A DNA stretch of 64,000 bases from assembly GCA_963797265.1 (NCBI GenBank), contig CAWCOY010000002.1, positions 620,001 to 684,000 of the forward strand, given 5' to 3'. The translations under genes were made by a program, and so were the position numbers. Shown one piece after another: positions 23,842-32,125 of the stretch; position 1 is the first letter of the stretch, and every line of letters starts with the position of its first letter. The notes beneath the pieces are model-generated. The model was not told the DNA's origin. It was given only the letters and a program-made list of their open reading frames with translations, and did no database searches. This DNA is from DASUPK01 sp963797265 (GTDB lineage: Bacteria > Actinomycetota > Thermoleophilia > Solirubrobacterales > 70-9).

Positions 23842-25173
23842 ATGGCGATCCCCGAGACGAAGGTGACCCAGCATGAAGAGCCGCTTCAGGACGGCCGAGC
23901 GGCCGAGGCGAAGGACGCCGCGGCTGAGGCCACCGCGAGCCTCGGGATCGAGGTCGGCGATACCCCCTACTCCCTCGAGCTCTCGCAGGATCAGAAGGAC
24001 ATCCGGGAGTGGGCACACGGGTTCGCCGAGCAGGTGGTCCGTCCCGCCGCGCACGAGTGGGACGAGAAGGAGGAGTTTCCTTGGCCGGTGGTGCAGGAGG
24101 CGGCCAAGATCGGGCTCTATGGCTTCGAGTCGATCGCGCAGTTCTGGGCCGATCCAAGCGGCCTCACCTTCCCCATAGTCAACGAGGAGCTCTTCTGGGG
24201 CGACGCCGGGATCGGGATGTCGATCTTCGGCACCACCCTCGCGGTCGCCGGGATCTACGGCTCGGGCACGCCCGAGCAGATGGTCGAGTGGGTACCGCAG
24301 TGCTTCGGCACCGAGGACGACGTCAAGGTCGGCGCCTTCTGCGCCTCCGAGCCCGACGCCGGCTCCGACGTCTCGGCCTTTCGGACGACGGCGAAGTTCG
24401 ACGAGGGAAAGGACGAGTGGGTGATCAACGGGCAGAAGGCCTGGGCGACCAACGGCGGCATCGCCAACGTGCACGTGGTGATCGCCTCGGTCGACCGCGA
24501 GCTCGGCTCGCGCGGCCACGCCGCCTTCGTCATTCCCCCAGGGACCAAGGGGCTCGAGCAGGGCTCCAAGGTCCAGAAGCACGGTATCCGCGCCTCCCAC
24601 ACCGCCGACGTCCACCTGGACGACTGCCGCGTCCCGGGCTCCTGCCTGCTCGGCGGGAAGGAGAAGCTCGACGAACGCCTCGCCAACGTCCGCGAGGGCA
24701 AGTCGGCCAGGGGTCAGGCCGCGATGCGGACCTTCGAGCTCTCCCGCCCGACGGTCGGCGCGCAGGCGGTCGGCATCGCCCGGGCGGCCTATGAGTACGC
24801 CCTCGATTACGCCAAGGAGCGCGAGGCCTTCGGCCGCAAGATCATCGAGAACCAGGCGATCGCCTTCGCCCTGGCCGACATGAAGATGGAGATCGATGCC
24901 TCGCGGCTGCTGGTCCACCGCGCCGCCTGGATGGGCAAGACGGGCAAGGAGTTCGACGCTGCCGAGGGTTCGATGTCGAAGCTGAAGGCAGGAGAGGTCG
25001 CCGTCTGGGTGACCGAGCGGGCGATTCAGATCCTTGGGGGCAACGGATACAGCCGCGAGTTCCCGGTGGAGCGGATGCACCGCGACGCCAAGATCTGGAC
25101 GATCTTCGAGGGCACCTCCGAGATTCAGCGACTGGTGATCAGCCGGGCAATCTCCGGCGTTCAGATCAAGTAG
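23842..25173 (+). CDS. acyl-CoA dehydrogenase family protein
   Basis: A 443-aa flavoprotein. An N-terminal extension of about 45 residues precedes the all-alpha domain (LSQDQKDIREWAHGFAEQ). The FAD/acyl-CoA signature FCASEPDAGSDVSAFRTTA and AWATNGG follow. Near the end ILGGNGYSREFPVERMHRDAK leads to TIFEGTSEIQ with Glu423 in the position of the catalytic base. It oxidises an acyl-CoA to the enoyl-CoA and passes electrons to ETF. A GAGGAGG ribosome site is present. It heads a six-gene operon and lies under the twin-palindrome promoter. Confidence 0.94.
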   Translation: MAIPETKVTQHEEPLQDGRAAEAKDAAAEATASLGIEVGDTPYSLELSQDQKDIREWAHGFAEQVVRPAAHEWDEKEEFPWPVVQEAAKIGLYGFESIAQFWADPSGLTFPIVNEELFWGDAGIGMSIFGTTLAVAGIYGSGTPEQMVEWVPQCFGTEDDVKVGAFCASEPDAGSDVSAFRTTAKFDEGKDEWVINGQKAWATNGGIANVHVVIASVDRELGSRGHAAFVIPPGTKGLEQGSKVQKHGIRASHTADVHLDDCRVPGSCLLGGKEKLDERLANVREGKSARGQAAMRTFELSRPTVGAQAVGIARAAYEYALDYAKEREAFGRKIIENQAIAFALADMKMEIDASRLLVHRAAWMGKTGKEFDAAEGSMSKLKAGEVAVWVTERAIQILGGNGYSREFPVERMHRDAKIWTIFEGTSEIQRLVISRAISGVQIK

Positions 25174-25175
25174 CG

Positions 25176-26186
25176 ATGGGTATGGCGAAAGACGTGAAGG
25201 CGCCGATGACTGCGGCAAAAGGCAACGGCCGCTCCTGGCCCAAGGGCGGGGAGCCGCTCGGCACCTACGAGGAGATCGAGCTGCACGGCCACCGGGTCAG
25301 CTTCCAGGGCGCCGGCGACGGCGACGAGCTGATCGTGCTGCTGCACGGGATCACCTCGACCTCGGACGCCTGGCGCGAGGTGATGCCGAAGCTCGCCGAG
25401 CGCTACACGGTGATCGCACCCGACCTGATCGGCCACGGCCGCTCGGCGAAACCGCGCGGCGACTACTCCCTCGGCGCCTACGCCGCCGGGGTCCGCGACC
25501 TGCTCGCCGTGCTCGGCTTCGAGCGCGGCACCGTGGTCGGTCACTCATTTGGCGGCGGGATCGCCATGCAGTTCGCCTACCTCTTCCCCGAGTACTGCGA
25601 GCGGATGGCGCTGATCGCCTCAGGCGGTCTCGGGCGCGAGGTCCACCCCCTCCTCCGCGCCGCCACCCTGCCGGGCTCCGAGTGGGTGCTGCCGCTGATC
25701 GCTCGCGAGTGGCCGGCGCGCGCCGGCGGTGCGGTCCACTCGGTCGCGGCCAAGCTCGGTATCGAGGCCGGGCCCGACCTGGCCGAGTTCGCCCGCGGCT
25801 ACGCATCCCTCAGCGACGAAGGGGCCAGCGACGCCTTCATCCACACGATGCGCTCGGTGATCGACCACGACGGCCAGCGCGTTTCCGCCCTCGACCGCCT
25901 CTACCTCGCCGACCAGCTGCCGACCCTGATCGTCTGGGGCGACTCAGACCCGGTGATCCCGGTCGAGCACGGCCGCAACGCTCACCGCATCGTTGATCAC
26001 AGCCGCTACATAGAGATCGAGGGCTCCGGCCACTGGCCGATGCTCGACGCTCCGGACCGGATCGTCCGCGAGCTGACCGAATTCATGGAGGAGACAGAGC
26101 CGTTCGAGTGGTCGCTTGAGAAGGTGCGCGAGCGCCTCCAGCGCGGCCCCGAGCCGGCACCAGAGGCGCTCACCGCCGCCGACTGA
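25176..26186 (+). CDS. alpha/beta hydrolase in lipid operon
   Basis: A 336-aa hydrolase starting 2 bp after the dehydrogenase stop. Landmarks are LIVLLHGITSTSDAW, APDLIGHGRSAKPRGDYSLG, the nucleophile elbow VVGHSFGG (Ser near 126), LIVWGDSDPVIPVEHG (acid) and IEGSGHWPMLDAPDRI (His). It is most like actinobacterial hydrolases placed in lipid and steroid catabolic operons. It could cleave a C-C bond product, an ester or a thioester. The first 25 residues are a basic lead sequence. Confidence 0.9.
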   Translation: MGMAKDVKAPMTAAKGNGRSWPKGGEPLGTYEEIELHGHRVSFQGAGDGDELIVLLHGITSTSDAWREVMPKLAERYTVIAPDLIGHGRSAKPRGDYSLGAYAAGVRDLLAVLGFERGTVVGHSFGGGIAMQFAYLFPEYCERMALIASGGLGREVHPLLRAATLPGSEWVLPLIAREWPARAGGAVHSVAAKLGIEAGPDLAEFARGYASLSDEGASDAFIHTMRSVIDHDGQRVSALDRLYLADQLPTLIVWGDSDPVIPVEHGRNAHRIVDHSRYIEIEGSGHWPMLDAPDRIVRELTEFMEETEPFEWSLEKVRERLQRGPEPAPEALTAAD

Positions 26187-26196
26187 GGAGGCGACG

Positions 26197-28107
26197 ATGC
26201 TCACACCGACTCTGCTCGGGGCGAGCAGCAACCCGCCGGCGGGGGGTGCGGCGACCTCTGACGTGATCTACGCGACCGCCGGCGCGGTCGTGGCGACCAT
26301 CCTCCTGCTCGGCCCGATCCTGCTTTACAAGCTCGGGCGCTTCCCGTTGCTCGCCCGCCTGGCTGACCTCGACGAGCGGGCCACCAAGCTGCCCGGCTGG
26401 GCGGCGCTCCCCGGCAGCTTCCTGGCGATGGTCCTGCTGGTCGCCGTCTTCGGCATGTACTGGGACATCTCCCTGCACATCGACCAGGGCCGCGACCCAG
26501 GTCCGCTCGCCAACCCCGCCCACTACTTCATCCTGGCCGGCCTCTTCGGGGTGCTCACCGCCGGCGTGCTCGGCATCGCCCTGCCGAACAAGCCGACACG
26601 GACCTCGTTCAGGATCGCGCCCGGCTGGTACGCGCCGGTCGGCGCCCTGATGATCGCGATCTGCGGCGCGAGCTCCCTCTCGGCCTTCCCTCTCGACGAC
26701 ATCTGGCACCGGATCTTCGGCCAGGACGTGACCCTCTGGGGCCCGACCCACCTGATGCTGATCGGCGGCGCCGCGCTCTCGGTGCTCGGCGCCTGGGGGC
26801 TGCACGCCGAGGGCGATGAGGAGCGACTTCATCCACGGCGGCCACAAACACCGCCGCCGGATGGACGTCCGCTGCCGAAGTGGACCCGCTTCCGCGAGAT
26901 CGTCCTCGCCGGCGCCTTCCTGGTGGCGCTCTCCACCTTCCAGGCCGAGTTCGACTTCGGAGTGCCGCAGTTCGCGCTCGAGCTGCAGCCGGCACTGATC
27001 ATGCTGGCCGCGGGAATCGGCCTAGTGACGGCGCGGATCCGCTTCGGCCCCGGCGGCGCGGTGGCAGCGGTCGTCATGTACATCGCGATCCGCGGCACCC
27101 TCACCCTGCTGATCGGCCCGCTCTTCGGCGAGATCACCCCCCACCTCCCGCCCTACGTCGTCGAGGCACTCGTGGTCGAGGCAGTCGCGCTGCTCTACCT
27201 GCGCGGCGAGCCCGCCGCCGAGCGGCCGATCACCTTCGGCGCTCTCGCCGGCCTCGGCATCGGAACCATCGGCCTGGCGGCCGAGTGGGGCTGGTCGCAC
27301 GTCTGGGTGGTCAACCCCTGGCCCTCCTCCCTCTTCCCCGAGGCTGCGATCACCGGCCTGCTCACCGCTCTCGCCGGCGGCGTGATCGGTGGCTTCGTCG
27401 GACGCTGCCTCACCCCGGCCGTCGAGCGGCGAGAGAGGATCCCGCGCGCGGTTCTGCCTGCCGCCGCGGTCGCCGCCGTCGGCGCGATCGCCTTCTGGAT
27501 CCCGGTGAACGCCGGGCCGGGCGTGCGCGCCAGCTTCGACCTGAACGTGCAGAACACGCCCGACGGCCGCGTCGCCACCGGCGTAGTCCAGCTCGACCCG
27601 CCCAATGCGGCGAATGGCGCCTACTGGTTCAATGTGACCAGTTGGCAGGGCAAGGATGGTCCCGCCCACATCGACACCCTCGATCAGTTCGGCCCGGGCC
27701 GCTACAGGATCACCGAGCCGATCCACGTCGACGGCACCTGGAAGACGACCCTGCGCCTGCACAAGGGCCGCGAGCTCGCCGGCCTGCCGATCTTCCTGCC
27801 GGCCGACCCGGCGATCCCCGTCTCCGAGGTCCCGGTCCAGCCGCAGATGACCCGCGCCTTCGTCCTCGACCACAAGAACCTGCAGCGCGAGCAGAAGCCG
27901 AATGTGCCGGGCTGGCTCACCCTCGCCGCCTACCTGGGCGTCGGCCTGATCTCATTCGCGCTGATCCTGGTGGTCGGCTGGGGCCTGGGGCGGCTCGAGG
28001 CCCGCGGCGGCGGCCCACCGGACGAGTCGGCCGAGCCTGCCGGCGTCGGCCCGGCCACGCAGGTCGATGAGGGGCCGAAGCCCGGCACCCGAGCAGCGAC
28101 AGCCTGA
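26197..28107 (+). CDS. large polytopic membrane protein, helix histidines, extracytoplasmic C-domain
   Basis: A 636-aa protein that I cannot assign to a named family. It has about ten membrane helices (residues about 25-430). Several carry His next to acidic or aromatic residues: MYWDISLHIDQGRDPGPLANPAHY, LDDIWHRIFGQDVTLWGPTHL, GEITPHLPPYVVEA and AAEWGWSHVWVVNPW. A roughly 130-residue extracytoplasmic beta domain (FDLNVQNTPDGR to DHKNLQREQ) and a last helix follow. This could be a membrane metalloenzyme or redox carrier. That is inference. The start is ATG 26197 after GAGGAG. Its stop overlaps the next ATG (TGATG). Confidence 0.78.
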   Translation: MLTPTLLGASSNPPAGGAATSDVIYATAGAVVATILLLGPILLYKLGRFPLLARLADLDERATKLPGWAALPGSFLAMVLLVAVFGMYWDISLHIDQGRDPGPLANPAHYFILAGLFGVLTAGVLGIALPNKPTRTSFRIAPGWYAPVGALMIAICGASSLSAFPLDDIWHRIFGQDVTLWGPTHLMLIGGAALSVLGAWGLHAEGDEERLHPRRPQTPPPDGRPLPKWTRFREIVLAGAFLVALSTFQAEFDFGVPQFALELQPALIMLAAGIGLVTARIRFGPGGAVAAVVMYIAIRGTLTLLIGPLFGEITPHLPPYVVEALVVEAVALLYLRGEPAAERPITFGALAGLGIGTIGLAAEWGWSHVWVVNPWPSSLFPEAAITGLLTALAGGVIGGFVGRCLTPAVERRERIPRAVLPAAAVAAVGAIAFWIPVNAGPGVRASFDLNVQNTPDGRVATGVVQLDPPNAANGAYWFNVTSWQGKDGPAHIDTLDQFGPGRYRITEPIHVDGTWKTTLRLHKGRELAGLPIFLPADPAIPVSEVPVQPQMTRAFVLDHKNLQREQKPNVPGWLTLAAYLGVGLISFALILVVGWGLGRLEARGGGPPDESAEPAGVGPATQVDEGPKPGTRAATA

Positions 28108-28985
28108 TGGGACTGCGCTCGCAGCTGACTGGCGGCATGCGCGACCTCGCCTCCGGCGAAGGGGCCAAGCGGCTGGTCTCGGCGCGCGTACCGGCCGCCG
28201 ACCTCGACGACCGCGACCCCGACTACATCCGCGAACAGCTGCCCGGCCTCTGGGTCCTCGCCTCCTTCTATTTCCGCGCGGACGTCCGGGGCCTCGACCG
28301 GATCCCGTCGGAAGGACCGGTACTCCTCGTCGGCAACCACTCGGGCGGCAACGTCACCCCGGACACGATGGTCTTCGCGCTCGCCTTCTCGGGCCACTTC
28401 GGGGTCGAGCGTCGCCTCCATCCCCTCGTCCACAACCTCGTCCTGGCCATGCCGCTGCCCTTCAGCCTGGTCAAGTTCGGCTGTGTCGCCGCCTCTCCGG
28501 AAAACGCCAAACTCGCGCTCGAGCGCGACGCGGTGGTCCTGGTCTACCCGGGCGGCGACTGGGAGGTCCACCGCCCCTCCTGGCAGGAGGGCAGAGTCGA
28601 CTTCGCCGGCCGAAAGGGGTTCGTCAAGCTCGCCCTTGAGGCCGACGTACCGATCGTGCCGCTGGTCTCGATCGGCGGCCAGGAGACGGCGATCTTCCTC
28701 TCCCGCGGCGAGCGACTCGCCCGCGCGCTGCAGCTCGACCGCCTCTTCCGGCTCAAGGTGCTGCCGATCTCGCTCTCGATCCCCTGGGGGTTGAACGTCG
28801 GCGACATGTTCGGCCACTGGCCGCTGCCGGCGAAGCTCACGATCGAGGCGATGGAGCCGATCGCGCTGCGTGAGCACTTCGGCCGCGACCCCGACGTCGA
28901 CGAGGTCTACGACCACCTCACCCGGGTGATGCAGCTGAAGCTCGACGAGCTCTCCGCCGTGCGGCGCTTGCCGCTGATCGGCTGA
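28107..28985 (+). CDS. MGAT/PlsC-like lysophospholipid acyltransferase
   Basis: A 292-aa acyltransferase. The block LLVGNHSGGNVTPD holds the catalytic His of the LPLAT superfamily, in the variant NHSGG form seen in the MGAT-like subgroup rather than the classic HxxxxD. VVLVYPGGDWEVHRPSW is the equivalent of the phosphate-binding FPEG block. Such enzymes attach acyl groups from acyl-CoA to glycerol or other alcohol acceptors. It overlaps the membrane protein gene by 1 bp and lies 1 bp before the SRPBCC gene. Confidence 0.88.
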   Translation: MGLRSQLTGGMRDLASGEGAKRLVSARVPAADLDDRDPDYIREQLPGLWVLASFYFRADVRGLDRIPSEGPVLLVGNHSGGNVTPDTMVFALAFSGHFGVERRLHPLVHNLVLAMPLPFSLVKFGCVAASPENAKLALERDAVVLVYPGGDWEVHRPSWQEGRVDFAGRKGFVKLALEADVPIVPLVSIGGQETAIFLSRGERLARALQLDRLFRLKVLPISLSIPWGLNVGDMFGHWPLPAKLTIEAMEPIALREHFGRDPDVDEVYDHLTRVMQLKLDELSAVRRLPLIG

Positions 28986-28986
28986 G

Positions 28987-29442
28987 ATGAGGGTCGAGGA
29001 GAGCATCGAGGTCCCCGCCCTGCGCGATCGGGTCTGGCCGCTCGTCTCCGATCCGGAGCGTTACGCGGAGTTCATGGTCGGCTCGACCTGGAAGCACGTC
29101 GAGGGAGAGCCGAAGAGCGGCCCGCGAGCGCGCTTCTGGCTCACCGTCGAGGCCGGCTCGACCGACCTCGGCGGGGTGATCGAGATCGTCGAGTGGGACC
29201 CGCCCCGCGAGCTCGCCTGGACCAACGTCAGCGGAATCGACAACCGCGGCCGCTGGATACTGCGCGAGCGCGCCGAGCGCACCGAGGTGACCCTGCGCTT
29301 CTCCTATCAGGTCCCGGGCGGCGTGCTGGCGCTGATCGCCAGCCGGCTCGGCGCCAGGATCATGCGCCAGGACGTGCGCCGCTCGCTCGAGGCACTGAGG
29401 CGGGCCGTCGAGCGTGCTCCGGCCGAGGGGGAGGCCCGATGA
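28987..29442 (+). CDS. SRPBCC family protein in lipid operon
   Basis: A 151-aa Bet v1-like protein: MRVEESIEVPALRDRVWPLVSDPERYAEFM, then GVIEIVEWDPPRELAWTNVSG and a C-terminal helix RIMRQDVRRSLEALRRAVE. It should form a hydrophobic cavity that holds a lipid-like ligand, which fits its place between an acyltransferase and a membrane peptide. No catalytic residues are evident. The stop overlaps the next start (ATGA). Confidence 0.85.
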   Translation: MRVEESIEVPALRDRVWPLVSDPERYAEFMVGSTWKHVEGEPKSGPRARFWLTVEAGSTDLGGVIEIVEWDPPRELAWTNVSGIDNRGRWILRERAERTEVTLRFSYQVPGGVLALIASRLGARIMRQDVRRSLEALRRAVERAPAEGEAR

Positions 29443-29573
29443 CCGGAGAGCTGGTCGTCCCCCTCGCCCACGCCGGCCACGTGCTGGCCGACGCGGCGAT
29501 CTTCGGCGTACCGGTCGGCTCGATCCTGCTGACGCTCTGGGCGCTCAACCGCTGGGGGCCGAAGGACGAGTGA
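29439..29573 (+). CDS. 44-aa single-helix membrane peptide
   Basis: A short gene starting at ATG 29439 inside the SRPBCC stop (ATGA). It encodes one membrane helix (IFGVPVGSILLTLWALNRW) preceded by LAHAGHVLADA with two His and followed by a charged GPKDE tail. Its coupling to the operon, typical codon use and single complete helix support translation. It may be a small subunit of the large membrane protein encoded three genes upstream. Confidence 0.62.
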   Translation: MTGELVVPLAHAGHVLADAAIFGVPVGSILLTLWALNRWGPKDE

Positions 29574-29600
29574 GCGTTCGGGGCGCGATAGTTAGCCATC

Positions 29601-30005
29601 GTGCCCCAGGAGCTGACCCACATCGAGCTCGCCGAGCGCGCCTACAGCGCCTGGAACGACGACGACCTCGAGGGGATGCTCGCGTTCTGCCATCCGGAAG
29701 CCGAGTTCACCCCGAGCGGGGTCTTCCCGGGCCTGGAGTCGGGCTACCGAGGTGAGGGGGGAATCAGGCGCTGGTGGAACACCTTCCACGAGCCGTGGCG
29801 AGAGATCAAGGTGATCCCCGAGCGGATGGCGAAGCGGCCGGGCGGGGTCGCCGTCCTGATCCGCTTCGAGGGACTCGGCAGAGACGGGATCGAGACGACG
29901 ATGAGGTTCATCAACTGGATCGAAATCCGAGACGGACTTCTCTACCGACTCGTCGGCCAGCCGGCCAGCGACGAGGCAATTCGCGAGCTCGGGCTGGGCG
30001 ACTAG
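29601..30005 (+). CDS. SnoaL/NTF2-like protein
   Basis: A 134-aa cone-fold protein: HIELAERAYSAWNDDDLEGMLAFCHPEAEFTPSGVFPG, then IRRWWNTFHEPW, a strand pair with VAVLIRFEGLG and a final IRDGLLYRLVGQPASDEAI. The family includes isomerases, hydrolases and many proteins with unknown ligand. It has a GTG start with TAGTTA 6 bases before it. It is separated from the lipid operon by 27 bp and may be its last member or independent. It overlaps the convergent gene by 4 bp. Confidence 0.83.
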   Translation: MPQELTHIELAERAYSAWNDDDLEGMLAFCHPEAEFTPSGVFPGLESGYRGEGGIRRWWNTFHEPWREIKVIPERMAKRPGGVAVLIRFEGLGRDGIETTMRFINWIEIRDGLLYRLVGQPASDEAIRELGLGD

Positions 30006-32041
30006 CGGCCGAGCCGTCGCTCTGAACTCGAGCGCCCGTGCTGGCCGCCGGCGCTCCACTTGAGCTCGAGCCGCAGGCGGCCGCCCTTGCGTGCCGCGCG
30101 ACGCGCCGAGCCCGGCAGGCGCAGATAGAGCGCGCGGGTTTCGCCGACACCGAGCGTGAGCCGCAACCCCGGCAGCTTCACCCTCTGGAGGCCGCTCTTG
30201 GCTCCCCCCTGTGGAGTCCCGACGGAGGCGTGCGCCTTGAGCCGGCAAGTGTCTGCGCCACGGCAGGTCACGCGGCCGACCACCACGCCCTTGCCGCGGG
30301 CGTGAAGCGCTCGGCGCCACCGGAAGCGGACGCCGATGTCGCCCTTTGCCACACCCGTGCCGGTGAGCGCGGCGCTGTAGGTGCCGCCGTCGCCACTGAG
30401 GCGCAGGCGTGCGGAGCTGGCGCCACTCGTGTCCGGAGCGAACTTGGCCTGCACCTGGCAGCTGCCGCCGGCGGGCAGGGTGGCGTCCGTGCACTCGTCA
30501 GAGGTGAGCCTGAACTGATCGGCCCCGGAGCCGACAATGGAGGCGTCGCTCAGATGCAGCTGCATGGCACCGTCATTGGCGAGGGTGAAGGCCTGGGCGC
30601 GGCTTCCGGTCCCATTCGCCTGTCTGCCGAAGTCATGGCTTTCCGGGACGAGTGACGCCTCCGGGTCCACACCGGTGCCGGTCAGGGTGATCTGAAACGG
30701 CCCGCCCTGGTTGCCGACGAGGGTGAACTGCGCGCGCTTCGCTCCGGCGCTGTCCGGCTGGAAGCGCACTTCGGCAGTGCAGCTCGCAGACGGGTCGAGC
30801 GGGGCGCCCGTGCAGTCCTCATGCAGCAGCCGGAAGCTGCCCACGTCACCGCCCGAGATGATCGCGACGAAGAATCCGCCGGGGAGATCGCCCTCATTGG
30901 TCACGGTGATCGTCCGCGTCATGCCCGGCTGCCCCGCGGTGGCGGAGCCGAAGTCGGCCGAACTGGGCGACGCTGTGAATACCGGCTGGCCGCCTTGGCC
31001 GCTGAGATCGGCAGTGAAGGAGACGCCGTTGACCATCGCCCGCAACTGCGCGGAGTAGGCGATCGGCTGGTTCGGCCCGAAGTTCACCTGGACGTTGCAG
31101 GTGTCGTTGGGCTGCAGGGTCTGGCCCCAGCAATCGATGAACCCGGTCCAGAAGGCGTTCGATCCCGGCGCGACGATGTCGATCGAGTTGACCTGGACGG
31201 GGGCGGCGCCGGCGTTGCGAAGCAGGAAGTTGGTCTGGGTGCTGTTGGAATTGATCTGCTGGAGGCCGAAGTCGTAGCTACCCGGCTCGAAGCTGAGCTG
31301 CGGAGGCGCCCCGGTCCCCGACAACGGCACGGTCTCATCCGGGTTCGAGGCGTCGGAGCTCAGGTGGAGCGTCGCGTTGCGGCTGCCCTCGCCGTGAGGC
31401 CAGAAGGTGACGTTGACGTTGCAAACCTGATCCGGATCGAGCTTGCCACCGCAGTTGTTGTTCTGGTTGAAGTCGGCTCCCTCGCTGCCGTCGATGAAGA
31501 CGTTGTTGACCTGCACGGGCAGGTCGCCGGTGTTCTTCACTTCCAGCTGCTGCTCTCCGCCCGGATAGTTGACCGTGGTCGCCGGGAAGTCGAGCTGCGG
31601 TGGGGAAACGGTCAGCTCCCTGGTCACGCCGTTGCCGGTCAGGGCCGATGTGGCGAGACCACCGTCACCGGTATGGGAGACGTAGAGCTCGGCGCTCAGC
31701 GCTCCGCGAGCGGTCGGAGCAAAGGCGACGCGCAGCTCACAGCTCTCGCTGGCAGCCAGCGTGACGCCGGTGCAGTTGTCCACCGTCACGGTGAAGTCGG
31801 ACTGGTTCAGGCCGCCGATGGAGACGCCGCTCACGTCGATCGGATCGGGGCCGTCGTTGGTGAAGAAGACCTGCTGATCCGGGCTGGATACACCGACGAG
31901 CGTGTCGGGGAAGTCGAGCGAGCTCGGGCTGAGCCCGGCGGTCGAGGCCTGGGCCCCAGAGGGTGCGACGAGCGCGAGCAGAGCCGCCATGGGCAGCAGC
32001 GCTCGTAGGCCGCGGATCTTCCTCATCCCCTTGTGAGGCAT
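30002..32041 (-). CDS. secreted choice-of-anchor-D (ASH-repeat) protein
   Basis: A 679-aa secreted protein. A signal peptide (about residues 1-32, LRALLPMAALLALVAPSGAQA) is followed by five Ig-like ASH/HYDIN-type repeats of about 105 residues. Each begins with a pattern like LSPSSLDFPDTLVG and continues with TNDGP or NTGD, a central CTG or CGG disulfide partner and ends with LTGNGV or LTGTGV (about 34-140, 141-245, 246-350, 352-455, 456-560). The C-terminal 115 residues hold a basic domain. It probably binds or spaces surface components. Start is ATG 32041 or the ATG at 32026. It is divergent from the MoxR operon. Confidence 0.88.
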   Translation of the reverse strand: MPHKGMRKIRGLRALLPMAALLALVAPSGAQASTAGLSPSSLDFPDTLVGVSSPDQQVFFTNDGPDPIDVSGVSIGGLNQSDFTVTVDNCTGVTLAASESCELRVAFAPTARGALSAELYVSHTGDGGLATSALTGNGVTRELTVSPPQLDFPATTVNYPGGEQQLEVKNTGDLPVQVNNVFIDGSEGADFNQNNNCGGKLDPDQVCNVNVTFWPHGEGSRNATLHLSSDASNPDETVPLSGTGAPPQLSFEPGSYDFGLQQINSNSTQTNFLLRNAGAAPVQVNSIDIVAPGSNAFWTGFIDCWGQTLQPNDTCNVQVNFGPNQPIAYSAQLRAMVNGVSFTADLSGQGGQPVFTASPSSADFGSATAGQPGMTRTITVTNEGDLPGGFFVAIISGGDVGSFRLLHEDCTGAPLDPSASCTAEVRFQPDSAGAKRAQFTLVGNQGGPFQITLTGTGVDPEASLVPESHDFGRQANGTGSRAQAFTLANDGAMQLHLSDASIVGSGADQFRLTSDECTDATLPAGGSCQVQAKFAPDTSGASSARLRLSGDGGTYSAALTGTGVAKGDIGVRFRWRRALHARGKGVVVGRVTCRGADTCRLKAHASVGTPQGGAKSGLQRVKLPGLRLTLGVGETRALYLRLPGSARRAARKGGRLRLELKWSAGGQHGRSSSERRLGR

Positions 32042-32113
32042 ACGGGCATATCGGCCGCCGTCCTCTCAACTTGAACTCTGGTCCTTAGCCAATCCGCAGC
32101 TTGAGGCCGGGCG

Positions 32114-32119
32114 TACCAT
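32114..32119 (+). promoter_or_regulatory. leaderless -10 hexamer of the MoxR operon
   Basis: TACCAT ends exactly 6 bases before the MoxR ATG. There is no usable ribosome site, so the start point of transcription likely coincides with the start codon. Confidence 0.45.
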
Positions 32120-32125
32120 GAGGCA

